From Roseicyclus persicicus (GTDB lineage: Bacteria > Pseudomonadota > Alphaproteobacteria > Rhodobacterales > Rhodobacteraceae): a stretch of 64,000 nucleotides of DNA. The notes beneath the pieces were generated by a model. That model did no database searches, was not told the origin of the DNA, and saw nothing but the letters and a program-made list of their open reading frames with translations. Location: positions 248,001 to 312,000 of the forward strand of contig NZ_JAAZQQ010000002.1 of the NCBI RefSeq assembly GCF_012395815.1, read 5' to 3'. Positions 32,433-42,529 of this stretch are shown in pieces (positions within the stretch are counted from its first letter, which is position 1; each line of letters opens with the position of its first letter). Position numbers and translations under genes: made by a program.

Positions 32433-34316
32433 TCAGGCGGCCCGGCGCGGCGGCGTCGCACCCGTGTCGGTCCCGGTCGCGGGAACCCCGATGCGGTAGC
32501 TCGACCAGGCCCGCAGGTCCCGCCGCAGCAGGAGCGGGCGGGCGCGCTCCCGCATCTCGGGCAGCGTCCGCTCCGCCAGCATCAGCGCCAAGAGCGGGTC
32601 CGAGGCGATGGCCTGCGGCCCGGTGAAGATGGTCTCGGTCCAGACGCCCTCGGCCTCGATCAGGTGGTGGGCGTCGAGCAGCAGGTGGACATAGGTCGCC
32701 GAGCGCCCCGGGGCCTCGGGGCCGAGATCGGCGCAGCCCAGGTCCTCGGCCAGATGCGCGGCGCGGATCAGCACCTCGCCCCCGCCGGGGCGCGTGTCGG
32801 CGGCGAGGAAGGCGTGCTGGCGCGAGACCTTCATCTCGGCGTGCGGCAGGCCGCCGCCGAAGGCCCCGGCCGGGATCGTGACCGGGCGCAGGGCCTTGTT
32901 GCCGGGCATCTCGTGTGCGGGCACGGTGTGGCGCAGCACCGCCCGCACCGGCTGCCAGCCGGCGTCGAGCGTCCGCACCAGGTCACCGGCCCGCAACCTC
33001 GCAGCCGGAACCTGCCCGCGCGCGGTGGTGACGCGCACCCGCGCCGTCAGGCAGATCGGAACATCGTAGGGGTTGTCGGGGATCGTCGCGTCCGCGTCGG
33101 TGATCACCCGGTCCAGCAGGTCCTGCGCGGTCAGGCCGTTCGACGAATTGCCGTTGAGGTCGATGGTCAGGGAAATGCCGGGCTTTCCCTTGACCGTGAG
33201 GACCCAGAGATCGGGGTTCGACGTCGGCGTCAGGATCACGTCCTCGAGCGGGATGTTCCCGACATAGATGGAATCGGTCTCGGGGTCGAAGCCGTCGACC
33301 GTGTCGTTCCCGAAGCCGGGGCCGAACACGATGGTGTCCGCCCCCTTGTTGCTGGTGATCAGCAGGTCGTCGCCCGCGCCGCCCGACAGCCAGTTGTCGC
33401 CGTCGCCGCCGTCGAGGGTGTCGTTGCCGGCCGCGCCGAACAGGGAATCGTCGCCCTTGTCGCCGAGGATCAGGTCGTCGCCGGTGCCGCCGTCGATCAG
33501 GTCGTCGTCGTCGCCGCCGTCCAGCGTGTCGTTGCCGTCGTCGCCGAAGATCTGGTCGTCGCCCTTGTCGCCCTCGACAAGGTCGTCGCCCGCGCCCGCC
33601 TCCAGCGTGTCGTCGCCGTGGTCGCCCTCGATGGTGTCGTCGCCGTCGCCGCCCTCGACGAAGTCGTCGCCGTGCCCGGCGTCGATCTCGTCGTTGCCCG
33701 CGCCGCCGAGGATGGTGTCGTCGCCGTGGTCGCCCTCCAGCACGTCGTTGCCGTCGCCGCCGTCGATGAAATCATCGTCGTGGCCGCCGTCGATGGTGTC
33801 GTTGCCGGCCCCGCCGTAGATCGCGTCCTTGCCGTGGTCGCCGTCGATCTGGTCGTTGCCGTCGCCGCCGAAGATGGTGTCGTCGCCGTGCTCGCCGTCG
33901 AGCTCGTCGTCGCCCGCGCCGCCGTCGATCAGGTCGTTGCCATGGCCGCCGTCGATCTTGTCCACGCCGGCCCCGCCGAGCAGCGTGTCGTTCCCGTCCT
34001 CGCCGTCGATGTCGTCGTTGCCGTCGCCGCCGTCGATGCTGTCGTTGCCGGCGCCGCCCTTGAGGTCGTCGTTGCCCGCGCCACCCAGAAGCGTGTCGTT
34101 GCCGTCGCCGCCGTCCAGCTTGTCGTCGCCGGTGCCGCCGTCCAGCAGGTCGTTGCCGGCGTCCCCGTTCAGCTCGTCGTTGCCCGCGCCGCCGCGCAGG
34201 GTGTCGTTGCCGTCGCGGCCCGATATCCGGTCGTTGCCGCCGAGACCGTTGATCTCGTCGTTGCCGGACGTGCCGGTCAGCCGGTCGTTGCCGGAGCCTC
34301 CGTTGATCGTCGCCAT
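32433..34316 (-). CDS. RTX repeat protein with Hint domain
   Basis: 627-residue acidic protein without a signal peptide, as expected for type I secretion. Residues 6-320 are 35 uninterrupted nonapeptides of the GGxGNDxLx type (RTX), which bind Ca2+ and fold outside the cell. A ~90-residue linking domain follows (FGPGFGNDTVDGFDPETDSIYVGN). A Hint_2-type domain begins at about 415 (ICLTARVRVTTARG, then LRAGDLVRTLDAGWQPV and SRQHAFL), related to self-splicing inteins. The Cys at the Hint start and the later His are present, so autoprocessing is possible. No T1SS genes are adjacent. Confidence 0.9.
   Translation of the reverse strand: MATINGGSGNDRLTGTSGNDEINGLGGNDRISGRDGNDTLRGGAGNDELNGDAGNDLLDGGTGDDKLDGGDGNDTLLGGAGNDDLKGGAGNDSIDGGDGNDDIDGEDGNDTLLGGAGVDKIDGGHGNDLIDGGAGDDELDGEHGDDTIFGGDGNDQIDGDHGKDAIYGGAGNDTIDGGHDDDFIDGGDGNDVLEGDHGDDTILGGAGNDEIDAGHGDDFVEGGDGDDTIEGDHGDDTLEAGAGDDLVEGDKGDDQIFGDDGNDTLDGGDDDDLIDGGTGDDLILGDKGDDSLFGAAGNDTLDGGDGDNWLSGGAGDDLLITSNKGADTIVFGPGFGNDTVDGFDPETDSIYVGNIPLEDVILTPTSNPDLWVLTVKGKPGISLTIDLNGNSSNGLTAQDLLDRVITDADATIPDNPYDVPICLTARVRVTTARGQVPAARLRAGDLVRTLDAGWQPVRAVLRHTVPAHEMPGNKALRPVTIPAGAFGGGLPHAEMKVSRQHAFLAADTRPGGGEVLIRAAHLAEDLGCADLGPEAPGRSATYVHLLLDAHHLIEAEGVWTETIFTGPQAIASDPLLALMLAERTLPEMRERARPLLLRRDLRAWSSYRIGVPATGTDTGATPPRRAA
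33357..34301 (-). repeat. Tandem 27-base coding repeats of the RTX domain
   Basis: About 35 consecutive 27-base units encoding the RTX nonapeptides. Every unit carries a GGCAACGAC-like or GGCGACGAC-like core with third-position variation. No spacers are inserted. The stretch is a likely place for slippage or recombination and for assembly error. Confidence 0.9.
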
Positions 34317-34449
34317 GGGCGCTGCGTCGTCCTGCCTCGTGCGCGGCTCGTTTTTCGGGTGGTTCCGCGCTTGGCCGGCATCATGACACCAAATCGCCCC
34401 ATTTCATAGGGGGTGCCCGGTTTCGGCGCCGGTGGCGGCACCTGCCCCG

Positions 34450-34478
34450 TTGACAGTCCGGCGCGGCCTGCCTATGTC
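34450..34478 (+). promoter_or_regulatory. Sigma-70 promoter of groESL
   Basis: A perfect -35 TTGACA at 34450-34455, a 17-base spacer, then TATGTC at 34473-34478. The predicted transcription start lies at about 34485, directly against the CIRCE operator. Best promoter in the window. Confidence 0.85.
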
Positions 34479-34485
34479 CCCGCTG

Positions 34486-34512
34486 CTAGCACTCGCCAAC
34501 GCCGAGTGCTAA
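34486..34512. promoter_or_regulatory. CIRCE operator (HrcA binding site)
   Basis: Inverted repeat CTAGCACTC, nine-base spacer, GAGTGCTAA. It matches the TTAGCACTC-N9-GAGTGCTAA consensus except for the first base. It lies at the predicted transcript start of groESL, so HrcA would block initiation and the transcript would also carry the hairpin. Confidence 0.96.
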
Positions 34513-34552
34513 CGGCACAGACATAACCGAACCCGAGAGGAGAGTTCGAGAG

Positions 34553-34864
34553 ATGGCATTCAAACCGCTGCACGACCGTGTTCTGGTCCGCCGTATCCAG
34601 TCCGACGAGAAGACCAAGGGCGGTCTGATCATCCCCGACAGCGCCAAGGAAAAGCCGTCCGAGGGCGAAGTGATCGCCTGCGGCCCCGGCGCGCGCAAGG
34701 ATTCCGGTGAGCTGATCGAGATGGCCGTCAAGGCCGGCGACCGCATCCTGTTCGGCAAGTGGTCGGGCACCGAGGTCACCATCGATGGCGAGGAGCTCCT
34801 GATCATGAAGGAGTCGGACATCCTCGGCATCATCGAAGGCGCCAAGGCCGCCAAGGCCGCCTGA
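34553..34864 (+). CDS. groES: Co-chaperonin GroES
   Basis: 103-residue lid of the GroEL chamber. [33 protein letters not shown] contains the mobile loop that docks onto Gro[35 protein letters not shown] completes the beta-barrel. A short C-terminal EGAKAAKAA tail makes it a few residues longer than enteric GroES. GAGGAGAG precedes the ATG. Regulated by the upstream promoter and CIRCE; groEL follows after 55 bases. Confidence 0.98.
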   Translation: MAFKPLHDRVLVRRIQSDEKTKGGLIIPDSAKEKPSEGEVIACGPGARKDSGELIEMAVKAGDRILFGKWSGTEVTIDGEELLIMKESDILGIIEGAKAAKAA

Positions 34865-34904
34865 TCCGGCCCAGGCCGAACCACCAGACACAAGATACAT
34901 GTGA

Positions 34905-36551
<1,647 letters not shown>

Positions 36552-36577
36552 TCAGGCCCGTCCTGACGAGATCCCGG

Positions 36578-36606
36578 AAAGGGGCCGCCTTGCGCGGCCC
36601 CTTTTC
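36578..36606 (+). terminator. Intrinsic terminator of groESL
   Basis: GGGGCCGC, a 5-base loop and GCGGCCCC, flanked by AAA upstream and TTTTC downstream. The stem reaches the stop codon of the convergent ACT-domain gene, and the A/T flanks could let it serve both directions. Confidence 0.88.
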
Positions 36607-36998
36607 TATTGCGCGCCCGCCTGCAGGGCGTGGAGCACCTCCAGCGCACGTTCTGCCATCGCCTCGGGGACGAAGACGTGGTCGTGGTGGAACGCCGCCA
36701 CCATGTTGCAGGGGATGCCTGCCGCGGCCAGCGCGCCAGACACCGCCGCGGTCAAGCCCACCCCGTCCAGCGCCGAGTGCACCGTCAGGGTGATCTGCCG
36801 CATCGCCAGCCCCTCGGCCGCCCAGACCGGCAGGATCATCGACGTGCCCTCGGCTTCCGCGAAACTTGCCAGCGAATGCGGGTACAGCCGCTCGGCCAGC
36901 TCGGGGTCGGGGATGCTGGCGAAGACCCAGGTCTCCGGCATCAACTCGGGCGACATGCCGCCGATCATCTCGGCGGCGCTGCGGGCGATATCGGGCAT
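36606..36998 (-). CDS. ACT domain-containing protein
   Basis: 130-residue cytosolic protein. WVFASIPDPELAERLYPHSLASFAEAEGTSMILPVWAAEGLA precedes an ACT-like beta-alpha-beta stretch: ITLTVHSALDGVGLTAAVSGALAAAGIPCNMVAAFHHDHVFVPEAMAERALEVLHAL. ACT domains bind amino acids or other small ligands; the ligand here is unknown and no enzyme is fused. The start at 36998 is the ATG behind GGGGAGGACGCC. Convergent with groEL. Confidence 0.82.
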   Translation of the reverse strand: MPDIARSAAEMIGGMSPELMPETWVFASIPDPELAERLYPHSLASFAEAEGTSMILPVWAAEGLAMRQITLTVHSALDGVGLTAAVSGALAAAGIPCNMVAAFHHDHVFVPEAMAERALEVLHALQAGAQ

Positions 36999-37146
36999 GG
37001 CGTCCTCCCCGGTTCGGGCCGGGCCATCCTGTCCGCACCGGCGCGCCGCCGGCAAGCCCGCTGTTGCGGCCGGTCAATGCGGCCCCGCCGCCGCGCCGCC
37101 AGATTGCGGCCATCCCGACCCCATGCCCCGGACAGGAGACCGTCCC

Positions 37147-38289
37147 ATGCGCACCGCCGGACTTACCCTTGCGCTTGCCCTCGCCGCCGCCCTCGCCGCG
37201 CTGCCCGCGCCGGCGCAGGAGGTCGACGACACCGCCCGCCTGACCTTCGGCGGCGACAGCTACGCCGCGGGCGACGACCTGCGCCTCGACACCGCGACCG
37301 AGGGCGACCTTTTCGCCGCGGGCGAGGTGCTGGAGCTGACCGCCCCCGCCGGTGGCGCCATGCATCTTGCCGGCCGCCGGGTCGAGGTCGAGGCCGCCCC
37401 CGGCGGCGCCCTCTACGCCGCGGGCTACGCCGTCACCGTCCGCGCCGACCTGCCGGGCGCCGCGACCCTGTTTGGCGCCGAGGTCACCGTCGCGGGCGCC
37501 GTCGGCGGCAACCTGCGCCTCTTCGCGCAGGAGGCCGAGATCACCGGCGCCGTCGCAGGCTCGGCGCTGGTCGCCGCGCGGGAGCTGCGGCTCGACGCCC
37601 CGGTGGCGGGCGACCTGATGCTGTCGGCCGACGAGATCGACTGGGGCCGCGACGCCCGCGTCGACGGCCGCCTGATCCTCTACGTCGAGGAACCGGGCGC
37701 CCTTGCCGTGCCCGCCTTCGTCGCTCCGCCCGAGCGCGTGGAGGAGCGCGAGATGGCCGAGTTCCGCGGCGATGTCGGCCCCTCGCTCACCGACGTGCGC
37801 CGGAGCGCCGTGCGCAGCGCGGTGCTGGGCTTCCTGGTCAGCGTGCTGGTCGTCGCCGCACTCGCAACCGCCGCCGTGGCCGTCGCGCCCGACCGCGTCG
37901 CCCACTGGCGCGAGACCGCGCTGGCGCGCCCCGGCCGCAGCCTCGGGGCGGGGTTCCTGCTCCTGTCCACGCTGGTCGGCGCGGGCTTCGTCCTCGCCCT
38001 CACCCTGATCGGCCTGCCGCTCCTGCCGGCCTTCCTGCTGGCGGCGGGGCTTGCCGGCTACGCGGGCTACGTGCTCGGCAGCTACATCCTTGGCGTCGGT
38101 CTCTGGCTCCGCTTCGGCAACGCCGCGCCCGAGGGCGTGGTGCAGAAGGCCGCGCTCGCTGCGCTGGGGGCCTTCGTCGCGGGGCTGATCGGGCTGATCC
38201 CGCTTCTCGGCTGGCTCGTCGTCCTCGCGCTGTCGCTCGGCGGGCTTGGCGCCATCGCGCTGCACACCCGCGAGGCGCGCGCCGCCTGA
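37147..38289 (+). CDS. Exported polymer-forming/bactofilin-like repeat protein with membrane helices
   Basis: 380-residue protein with a clear signal peptide (AGLTLALALAAALAALPAPAQE). Residues about 30-195 are short beta repeats: GDDLRLDTATEGDLFAAGEVLELTAPAGGAMHLAG..., with recurring G-DL/AGx.V steps resembling the right-handed beta-helix of bactofilins. After a polar segment come several helices (about 225-250, 275-325, 350-370). Bactofilins are usually cytosolic, so an exported version in front of a membrane domain is a distinct layout. CAGGAG lies eight bases before the ATG. Function unknown. Confidence 0.8.
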   Translation: MRTAGLTLALALAAALAALPAPAQEVDDTARLTFGGDSYAAGDDLRLDTATEGDLFAAGEVLELTAPAGGAMHLAGRRVEVEAAPGGALYAAGYAVTVRADLPGAATLFGAEVTVAGAVGGNLRLFAQEAEITGAVAGSALVAARELRLDAPVAGDLMLSADEIDWGRDARVDGRLILYVEEPGALAVPAFVAPPERVEEREMAEFRGDVGPSLTDVRRSAVRSAVLGFLVSVLVVAALATAAVAVAPDRVAHWRETALARPGRSLGAGFLLLSTLVGAGFVLALTLIGLPLLPAFLLAAGLAGYAGYVLGSYILGVGLWLRFGNAAPEGVVQKAALAALGAFVAGLIGLIPLLGWLVVLALSLGGLGAIALHTREARAA

Positions 38290-38356
38290 GCCCCGGGCGG
38301 TTGCCGCCCGCGCGGCCCCGTGCCAAGGTCCGCCGCGACCGGACAGGGGGCTGCGC

Positions 38357-39202
38357 ATGGACAGGATCGGGGTGATCGGGCTGGGCCGGATGGGGGCCGC
38401 GATGGCGGCGCGCTTCGTCGCGCAGGGCGTTCCCGTGACCGGCTGGACCCGCAGCGGCCGCGCCGTCGACAGGGTGCCCGCCGCGCCCGATCTCGCGGCG
38501 TTGGTCGCGGTCTCCGACGTGCTCGTGCTCAGCCTTTTCGACGATGCCGCCGTGGCCGAGATGCTGGACCGGCTGCTGGACATGGACCTGTCGGGCCGGC
38601 TGGTCGCCGACACCAGCACCGTCGTGCCCGGCCACGTCACGTCCCGCGCCGACCGCTTCGCCCGCGCCGGGGCCATGCTGGTCGACGCGCCGGTCTCGGG
38701 CGGGCCCGAGATGGTCGCGGCGGGCACCTGTGGCGTCTTCATCGGCGGCACGCCCGAGGCCGCGGCCCGCGCCGAGGCGGCGCTGGCGCCCCTGTCGGCC
38801 CGCATCTTCCACGTCGGGCCGCTCGGCACGGGCCTGGTGATGAAGACCGTGAACAACGCGCTGATGCAGAGCTACACGGCGGGCCTCGTCGAACAGCTGC
38901 GGATCGCGGCCCGCGCGGGCCTGCCGCTCGAGACCGCGCTGACGATCCTCTGCGGCGGCCCCGCCGGCCTGCCGATGGTGCGCGACCGGGTGCCCCGCAT
39001 CCTCGGGGACGATCCGAGCGTCGGTTTTCCGGTCAGCGGCGTGGCCAAGGACAACGCCGTCTTTCGCCGCGTCGCTGCCGAGGCCGGGGTGGCGGCCCCG
39101 ACGCTCGACGCCTTCGCCGCGATCCTTGCCGGGGCGATGGACGACGGGCTGGCGGGCGACGACATCGCGGCGATCATGCGCCGGGCGTACCGCGATGCCT
39201 GA
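38357..39202 (+). CDS. NAD(P)-dependent oxidoreductase, 3-hydroxyisobutyrate dehydrogenase family
   Basis: 281-residue beta-hydroxyacid dehydrogenase. Rossmann motif GVIGLGRMGAAMAARF at the N-terminus, VADTSTVVPGH, the substrate signature VDAPVSGGPEMVAAGTCGVFIGG, and the catalytic lysine in GLVMKTVNNALMQ. Family members act on 3-hydroxyisobutyrate, tartronate semialdehyde, 6-phosphogluconate-like or imine substrates; which applies is not visible. It overlaps the phnM-like gene by eight bases, suggesting a shared pathway. Confidence 0.88.
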   Translation: MDRIGVIGLGRMGAAMAARFVAQGVPVTGWTRSGRAVDRVPAAPDLAALVAVSDVLVLSLFDDAAVAEMLDRLLDMDLSGRLVADTSTVVPGHVTSRADRFARAGAMLVDAPVSGGPEMVAAGTCGVFIGGTPEAAARAEAALAPLSARIFHVGPLGTGLVMKTVNNALMQSYTAGLVEQLRIAARAGLPLETALTILCGGPAGLPMVRDRVPRILGDDPSVGFPVSGVAKDNAVFRRVAAEAGVAAPTLDAFAAILAGAMDDGLAGDDIAAIMRRAYRDA

Positions 39203-40328
39203 CCTGCCGCCGCTCCGCTTCACCGGGGCCGAAATCCTGTTGCCGGAGGGCTTCGCGCGCGAGGCGCTGTCGATTGCCGGGGGCCTGATCGTCGAAGGTG
39301 GCGGGCGCGAGATCGATCTGACCGGCTACCGCATCCTGCCCGGCATCGTCGACCTGCACGGCGACGGGTTCGAGCGCCACATGGCGCCCCGCCGCGGCGC
39401 CGTCGACACGCCCGCCGCGGGTCTGGCGGGCCTCGACGCCGAATGCGGGGCGAGCGGGATCACCACCGCCGTCCTCGCCCAGTTCTGGAGCTGGGAGGGC
39501 GGGATGCGCAGCCCCGAGTTCTCCGCCGTGCTGGCCGAGACGCTGGCGGGCGCGGACACGCTGACCGACCTGCACCTGCAGCTGCGGGTGGAGACGCACA
39601 TGACCGACAGCTTCGACGCGCTGGCCGATCTCGTGGCGCGGGCGGGCGTGACCTATGTCGTCTGGAACGACCACCTGCCGCACAAGGAGCTGGCGGCGGG
39701 CAAGCGCCCCCCGGGCCTGACCGGGCAGGCGCTGAAGGCCGGGCGCTCGCCCGAGGCCCATGCCGCCCTGCTCAGGTCACTGCACGAGCGGGGGCCGGGC
39801 GTGATCGACGCGCTCGCTTCGCTGGCGACGCGGCTGGCGGCCCGGGGCGTGCGGATGGGCAGCCATGACGACCACACCGCGGAGGATCGGGCCAAGTATC
39901 GGGCGCTTGGGGCCGATATCTGCGAGTTTCCCGAGACGCTGGCCGCCGCCGAGGCGGCGAAGGCGGCGGGCGAGCCGGTGATCATGGGCGCGCCCAACGT
40001 GGTGCGGGGCGGCTCGCACAGCGGCAAGGTGCCGGCCGAGCGGCTGGTCGAGGCGGGGCTCGTCGATGCGCTGGTGTCGGACTACCACTACCCCACGCTT
40101 GTCCGCGCCGCGGCGAAGCTGGGCGACCGCATGGGCTGGGCCGCCGCGTGGCGACTCGTGTCCGGGGGGCCCGCGCGGCTGATGGGCTGGGACGACCGCG
40201 GGCGGATCGCGCCGGGGCTGCGCGCGGACCTCGCTCTCCTTGGCCCGTCGGGCCGCGTCGAGGGCACCATCTGCGGCGGGCGGGTCTCGTTCCTGTCGGG
40301 CGCGCTGGCCGCGAGGATGCTGGCATGA
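39195..40328 (+). CDS. phnM: Alpha-D-ribose 1-methylphosphonate 5-triphosphate diphosphatase (PhnM-like)
   Basis: 377-residue amidohydrolase. In the C-P lyase pathway PhnM removes diphosphate from the ribose-phosphonate triphosphate. Family features are YRILPGIVDLHGDGFERHMAPR (HxD-type metal motif), LRVETHMTD, YVVWNDHLPH, GSHDDHT and the late PNVVRGGSHSG and VSDYHYPTL. None of phnGHIJKL is nearby; instead it lies between a dehydrogenase and an exporter, overlapping both (8 and 4 bases). Either the C-P lyase core is elsewhere or this copy has another substrate. Confidence 0.87.
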   Translation: MPDLPPLRFTGAEILLPEGFAREALSIAGGLIVEGGGREIDLTGYRILPGIVDLHGDGFERHMAPRRGAVDTPAAGLAGLDAECGASGITTAVLAQFWSWEGGMRSPEFSAVLAETLAGADTLTDLHLQLRVETHMTDSFDALADLVARAGVTYVVWNDHLPHKELAAGKRPPGLTGQALKAGRSPEAHAALLRSLHERGPGVIDALASLATRLAARGVRMGSHDDHTAEDRAKYRALGADICEFPETLAAAEAAKAAGEPVIMGAPNVVRGGSHSGKVPAERLVEAGLVDALVSDYHYPTLVRAAAKLGDRMGWAAAWRLVSGGPARLMGWDDRGRIAPGLRADLALLGPSGRVEGTICGGRVSFLSGALAARMLA

Positions 40329-41191
40329 GGCTGATCGGGCTGACCGCCCTCGTCATGGTCGCCTTCGCGGCCAATTCCGTGCTGAACCGGGCCGCAGTGG
40401 GGGCGGGGGAGATCGGCGCGCTCGACTTCGCGCTGGTCCGCGCGGTGGCGGGCGCGGCGGTGCTGGTGCTGCTCCTGCGCCTCCGCCACGCGCGCGTCCC
40501 GCTGCTGGAGCCGCGCCGGGCGCTCGGCGGGCTGATGCTGACCACCTATCTGGTGGGCTTTTCGCTGGCCTACCTCGCCATGGATGCCGGCCTCGGCGCG
40601 CTGATCCTGTTCGGCGGTGTGCAGGTGACGATGTTCGCGGGCGCGCTGGCGCTGGGTGAACGCCCGCCGGCGCGGCGCTGGGTCGGGGCGGGGCTGGCGC
40701 TGGCGGGGCTCGGCTGGCTGGTCTGGCCGGGGGGCGACGTGGCCGCACCCCTCTGGGCGGTTGCCGCCATGGGGGCGGCGGCGGCGGGATGGGGGGTCTA
40801 CTCGCTCCTCGGGCGCGGCTCGGCGGACCCGCTGGGCGACACCGGGGCGGCCTTCGTCTGGGCGACGGCCGCCTGTTTCCTCGCCGTGCTGGTGCAGACC
40901 GGGGGCGCGACGGCGAACGACGCGACGGCGCTGGGCCTTGCGCTGGCGGTCATCTCGGGCGCGGTGACCTCGGGGCTGGGCTATGCGCTCTGGTACGCGG
41001 TGCTGCCGCGGCTCGGGGCCTCGGTCGCGGGGCTGGTGCAGCTGTCGGTGCCGGTGATCGCGGCGCTGGGCGGGGCTGTGCTGCTGGCCGAGGCGCCGGG
41101 CCTCAGGATGCTGGCCGCCGGCGCGCTGGTGCTGGGCGGGATCGCCTGGGGGCTGATGCCTCAGCGCACCAGGGGTTCCAGCGCGTCGTAG
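40325..41191 (+). CDS. EamA/DMT-family transporter
   Basis: 288-residue membrane protein with about ten predicted helices in two EamA repeats (first from residue 2, second from about 150: [22 protein letters not shown]). Such carriers export amino acids, nucleosides or other metabolites, or import some. ATGA overlap with phnM makes it the third gene of a coupled operon. The 3' end overlaps the convergent NUDIX gene by 31 bases. Confidence 0.88.
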   Translation: MRLIGLTALVMVAFAANSVLNRAAVGAGEIGALDFALVRAVAGAAVLVLLLRLRHARVPLLEPRRALGGLMLTTYLVGFSLAYLAMDAGLGALILFGGVQVTMFAGALALGERPPARRWVGAGLALAGLGWLVWPGGDVAAPLWAVAAMGAAAAGWGVYSLLGRGSADPLGDTGAAFVWATAACFLAVLVQTGGATANDATALGLALAVISGAVTSGLGYALWYAVLPRLGASVAGLVQLSVPVIAALGGAVLLAEAPGLRMLAAGALVLGGIAWGLMPQRTRGSSAS

Positions 41192-41607
41192 TAGATGATG
41201 TCGGACCAGGCCACGTCGGGCAGGCTGTCGGGCTTGTAGCGGTAGCGGCCCATGTCCTGGCGCGCGATCAGGTGGCGCTCGGTGACGATGCCCTCGGGGT
41301 CGGTCCAGGGCGCGGTCGGGTCGCCGGCCAGCAGCGTGACGCGGAAATAGATGTCGACCTGGTGGAAGCCGTGACCGGGCGCGTGGAACTCGTTGACGAG
41401 GCAGGGCGCGCCCACGGCCACGGTCAGGCCGGTTTCCTCGTGGAACTCGCGCACCAGGTTGTCGGGCAGCGAGCTGTGCGGCTCGACCCCGCCGCCGGGC
41501 GCGCAAAGGAGATCGCTCTTGCCCCCGCCCCAGGCGTTGACGAGCAGAAGCCGGTTCTCGACCAGCAGGAGGCCGCGGACGGCGAGGCGGATGCGGGGCG
41601 TCGACAT
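41161..41607 (-). CDS. NUDIX hydrolase
   Basis: 148-residue NUDIX protein. The box reads [24 protein letters not shown]: the catalytic REFHEE core is intact, but the first glutamate of the GX5E part is replaced by Ser (HSS where GES is usual), which may lower activity or change metal binding. [11 protein letters not shown] and [10 protein letters not shown] complete the fold. Substrate unknown. It overlaps the transporter's 3' end by 31 bases. Confidence 0.87.
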   Translation of the reverse strand: MSTPRIRLAVRGLLLVENRLLLVNAWGGGKSDLLCAPGGGVEPHSSLPDNLVREFHEETGLTVAVGAPCLVNEFHAPGHGFHQVDIYFRVTLLAGDPTAPWTDPEGIVTERHLIARQDMGRYRYKPDSLPDVAWSDIIYYDALEPLVR

Positions 41608-41685
41608 GGGCGCGACAGTGGCGTGGGCTGCGGGCGGGGGCAATCCCCCCTCGCGCCGGGGCCGGCCGCCGCCTATCTTGGGATC

Positions 41686-42417
41686 ATGCGTCGCGTGGTT
41701 CTCTCCCTGCTCGGTGTCCTCGTCCTCGCCGCCCCGGCGCGGGCGGAGGAGTGCGTGATCCTGCTGCACGGGCTGGCGCGGAGCGAGGTGTCGCTCCTTG
41801 TCATGGAGGAGGCGCTGGAGGCCGAGGGCTACCGGGTGGTGAACCGCGGCTACCCGTCGACGCGGGCCTCGATCGCGGAGCTGGCGCCGGTGACGCTGCT
41901 GCCGGCGATGGCGCGCTGCGGCGCGGAGCGGGTGAATTTCGTCACCCATTCCATGGGCGGCATCCTGCTGCGCTACTGGCTGGCGCGGCACCGGCCGGCG
42001 AACCTGGGCCGGGTGGTGATGCTGGCGCCGCCGAATTCGGGCTCGGCGCTGGTGGACGTGCTGGGGCCGCTCGAGCCCTTCGAGTGGATCAACGGGCCCG
42101 CCGGGCAGGAGCTGGGCACGGGGCCTGCCGGCCTGCCGAACCGGCTGCCGCCGGTGGATTTCGAGCTGGGGGTGATCGCGGGCAACCAGACGATGAACCC
42201 GCTTTATTCCGCGCTGATCCCGGGCGAGGACGACGGCAAGGTGGCGGTGGAGAGCACGCGCGTGGAGGGGATGGCGGATCACATCGTGCTGCCGGTGACC
42301 CACACCTTCATGATGAACAACCCGCTGGTGATCGCGCAGACCATCGCCTTTCTGCGCGATGGCGCCTTCGACCCGGACATGGGGATCTTCGGCGCGATCG
42401 AGACGATCGTGGAGTAG
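41686..42417 (+). CDS. Exported lipase/acyltransferase-like alpha/beta hydrolase
   Basis: 243-residue protein with signal peptide ([19 protein letters not shown]). [12 protein letters not shown] is the oxyanion region, [18 protein letters not shown] holds the nucleophile elbow THSMGG, and [14 protein letters not shown] follows. Asp and His candidates are in [31 protein letters not shown]. It resembles class 2 lipases and PGAP1-like esterases; the substrate is probably a lipid or ester in the periplasm. A dispersed repeat follows, between it and purK. Confidence 0.86.
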   Translation: MRRVVLSLLGVLVLAAPARAEECVILLHGLARSEVSLLVMEEALEAEGYRVVNRGYPSTRASIAELAPVTLLPAMARCGAERVNFVTHSMGGILLRYWLARHRPANLGRVVMLAPPNSGSALVDVLGPLEPFEWINGPAGQELGTGPAGLPNRLPPVDFELGVIAGNQTMNPLYSALIPGEDDGKVAVESTRVEGMADHIVLPVTHTFMMNNPLVIAQTIAFLRDGAFDPDMGIFGAIETIVE

Positions 42418-42493
42418 GCGCCTTCTCGGGCCCTCGGCGGCGGAGGCGGGCGCGCCGTCCCCCCGGCCGGGCGCGGGGCGGGGGGCGGGTCAT

Positions 42494-42520
42494 GCGTATT
42501 TGGGGAAAGATGAAGGGGAG
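42494..42520 (+). repeat. Dispersed GTATTT...AAGATG repeat, copy 3 (short form)
   Basis: GCGTATTTGGGGAAAGATG followed by AAGGGGAG. It lies between the convergent lipase-like and purK genes, ten bases from the purK stop. Confidence 0.72.
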
Positions 42521-42529
42521 GGGCCGGGC

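Noticed and set aside
33357..34301. CRISPR-like array of short repeats
   Set aside because: The 27-base periodicity is continuous without spacers and encodes RTX nonapeptides in one frame.
32343..34409. Long plus-strand frame rich in Val/Ala repeats opposite the RTX gene
   Set aside because: It mirrors the 27-base repeats of the minus-strand gene; it has no domain, and codon third-position bias belongs to the other strand.
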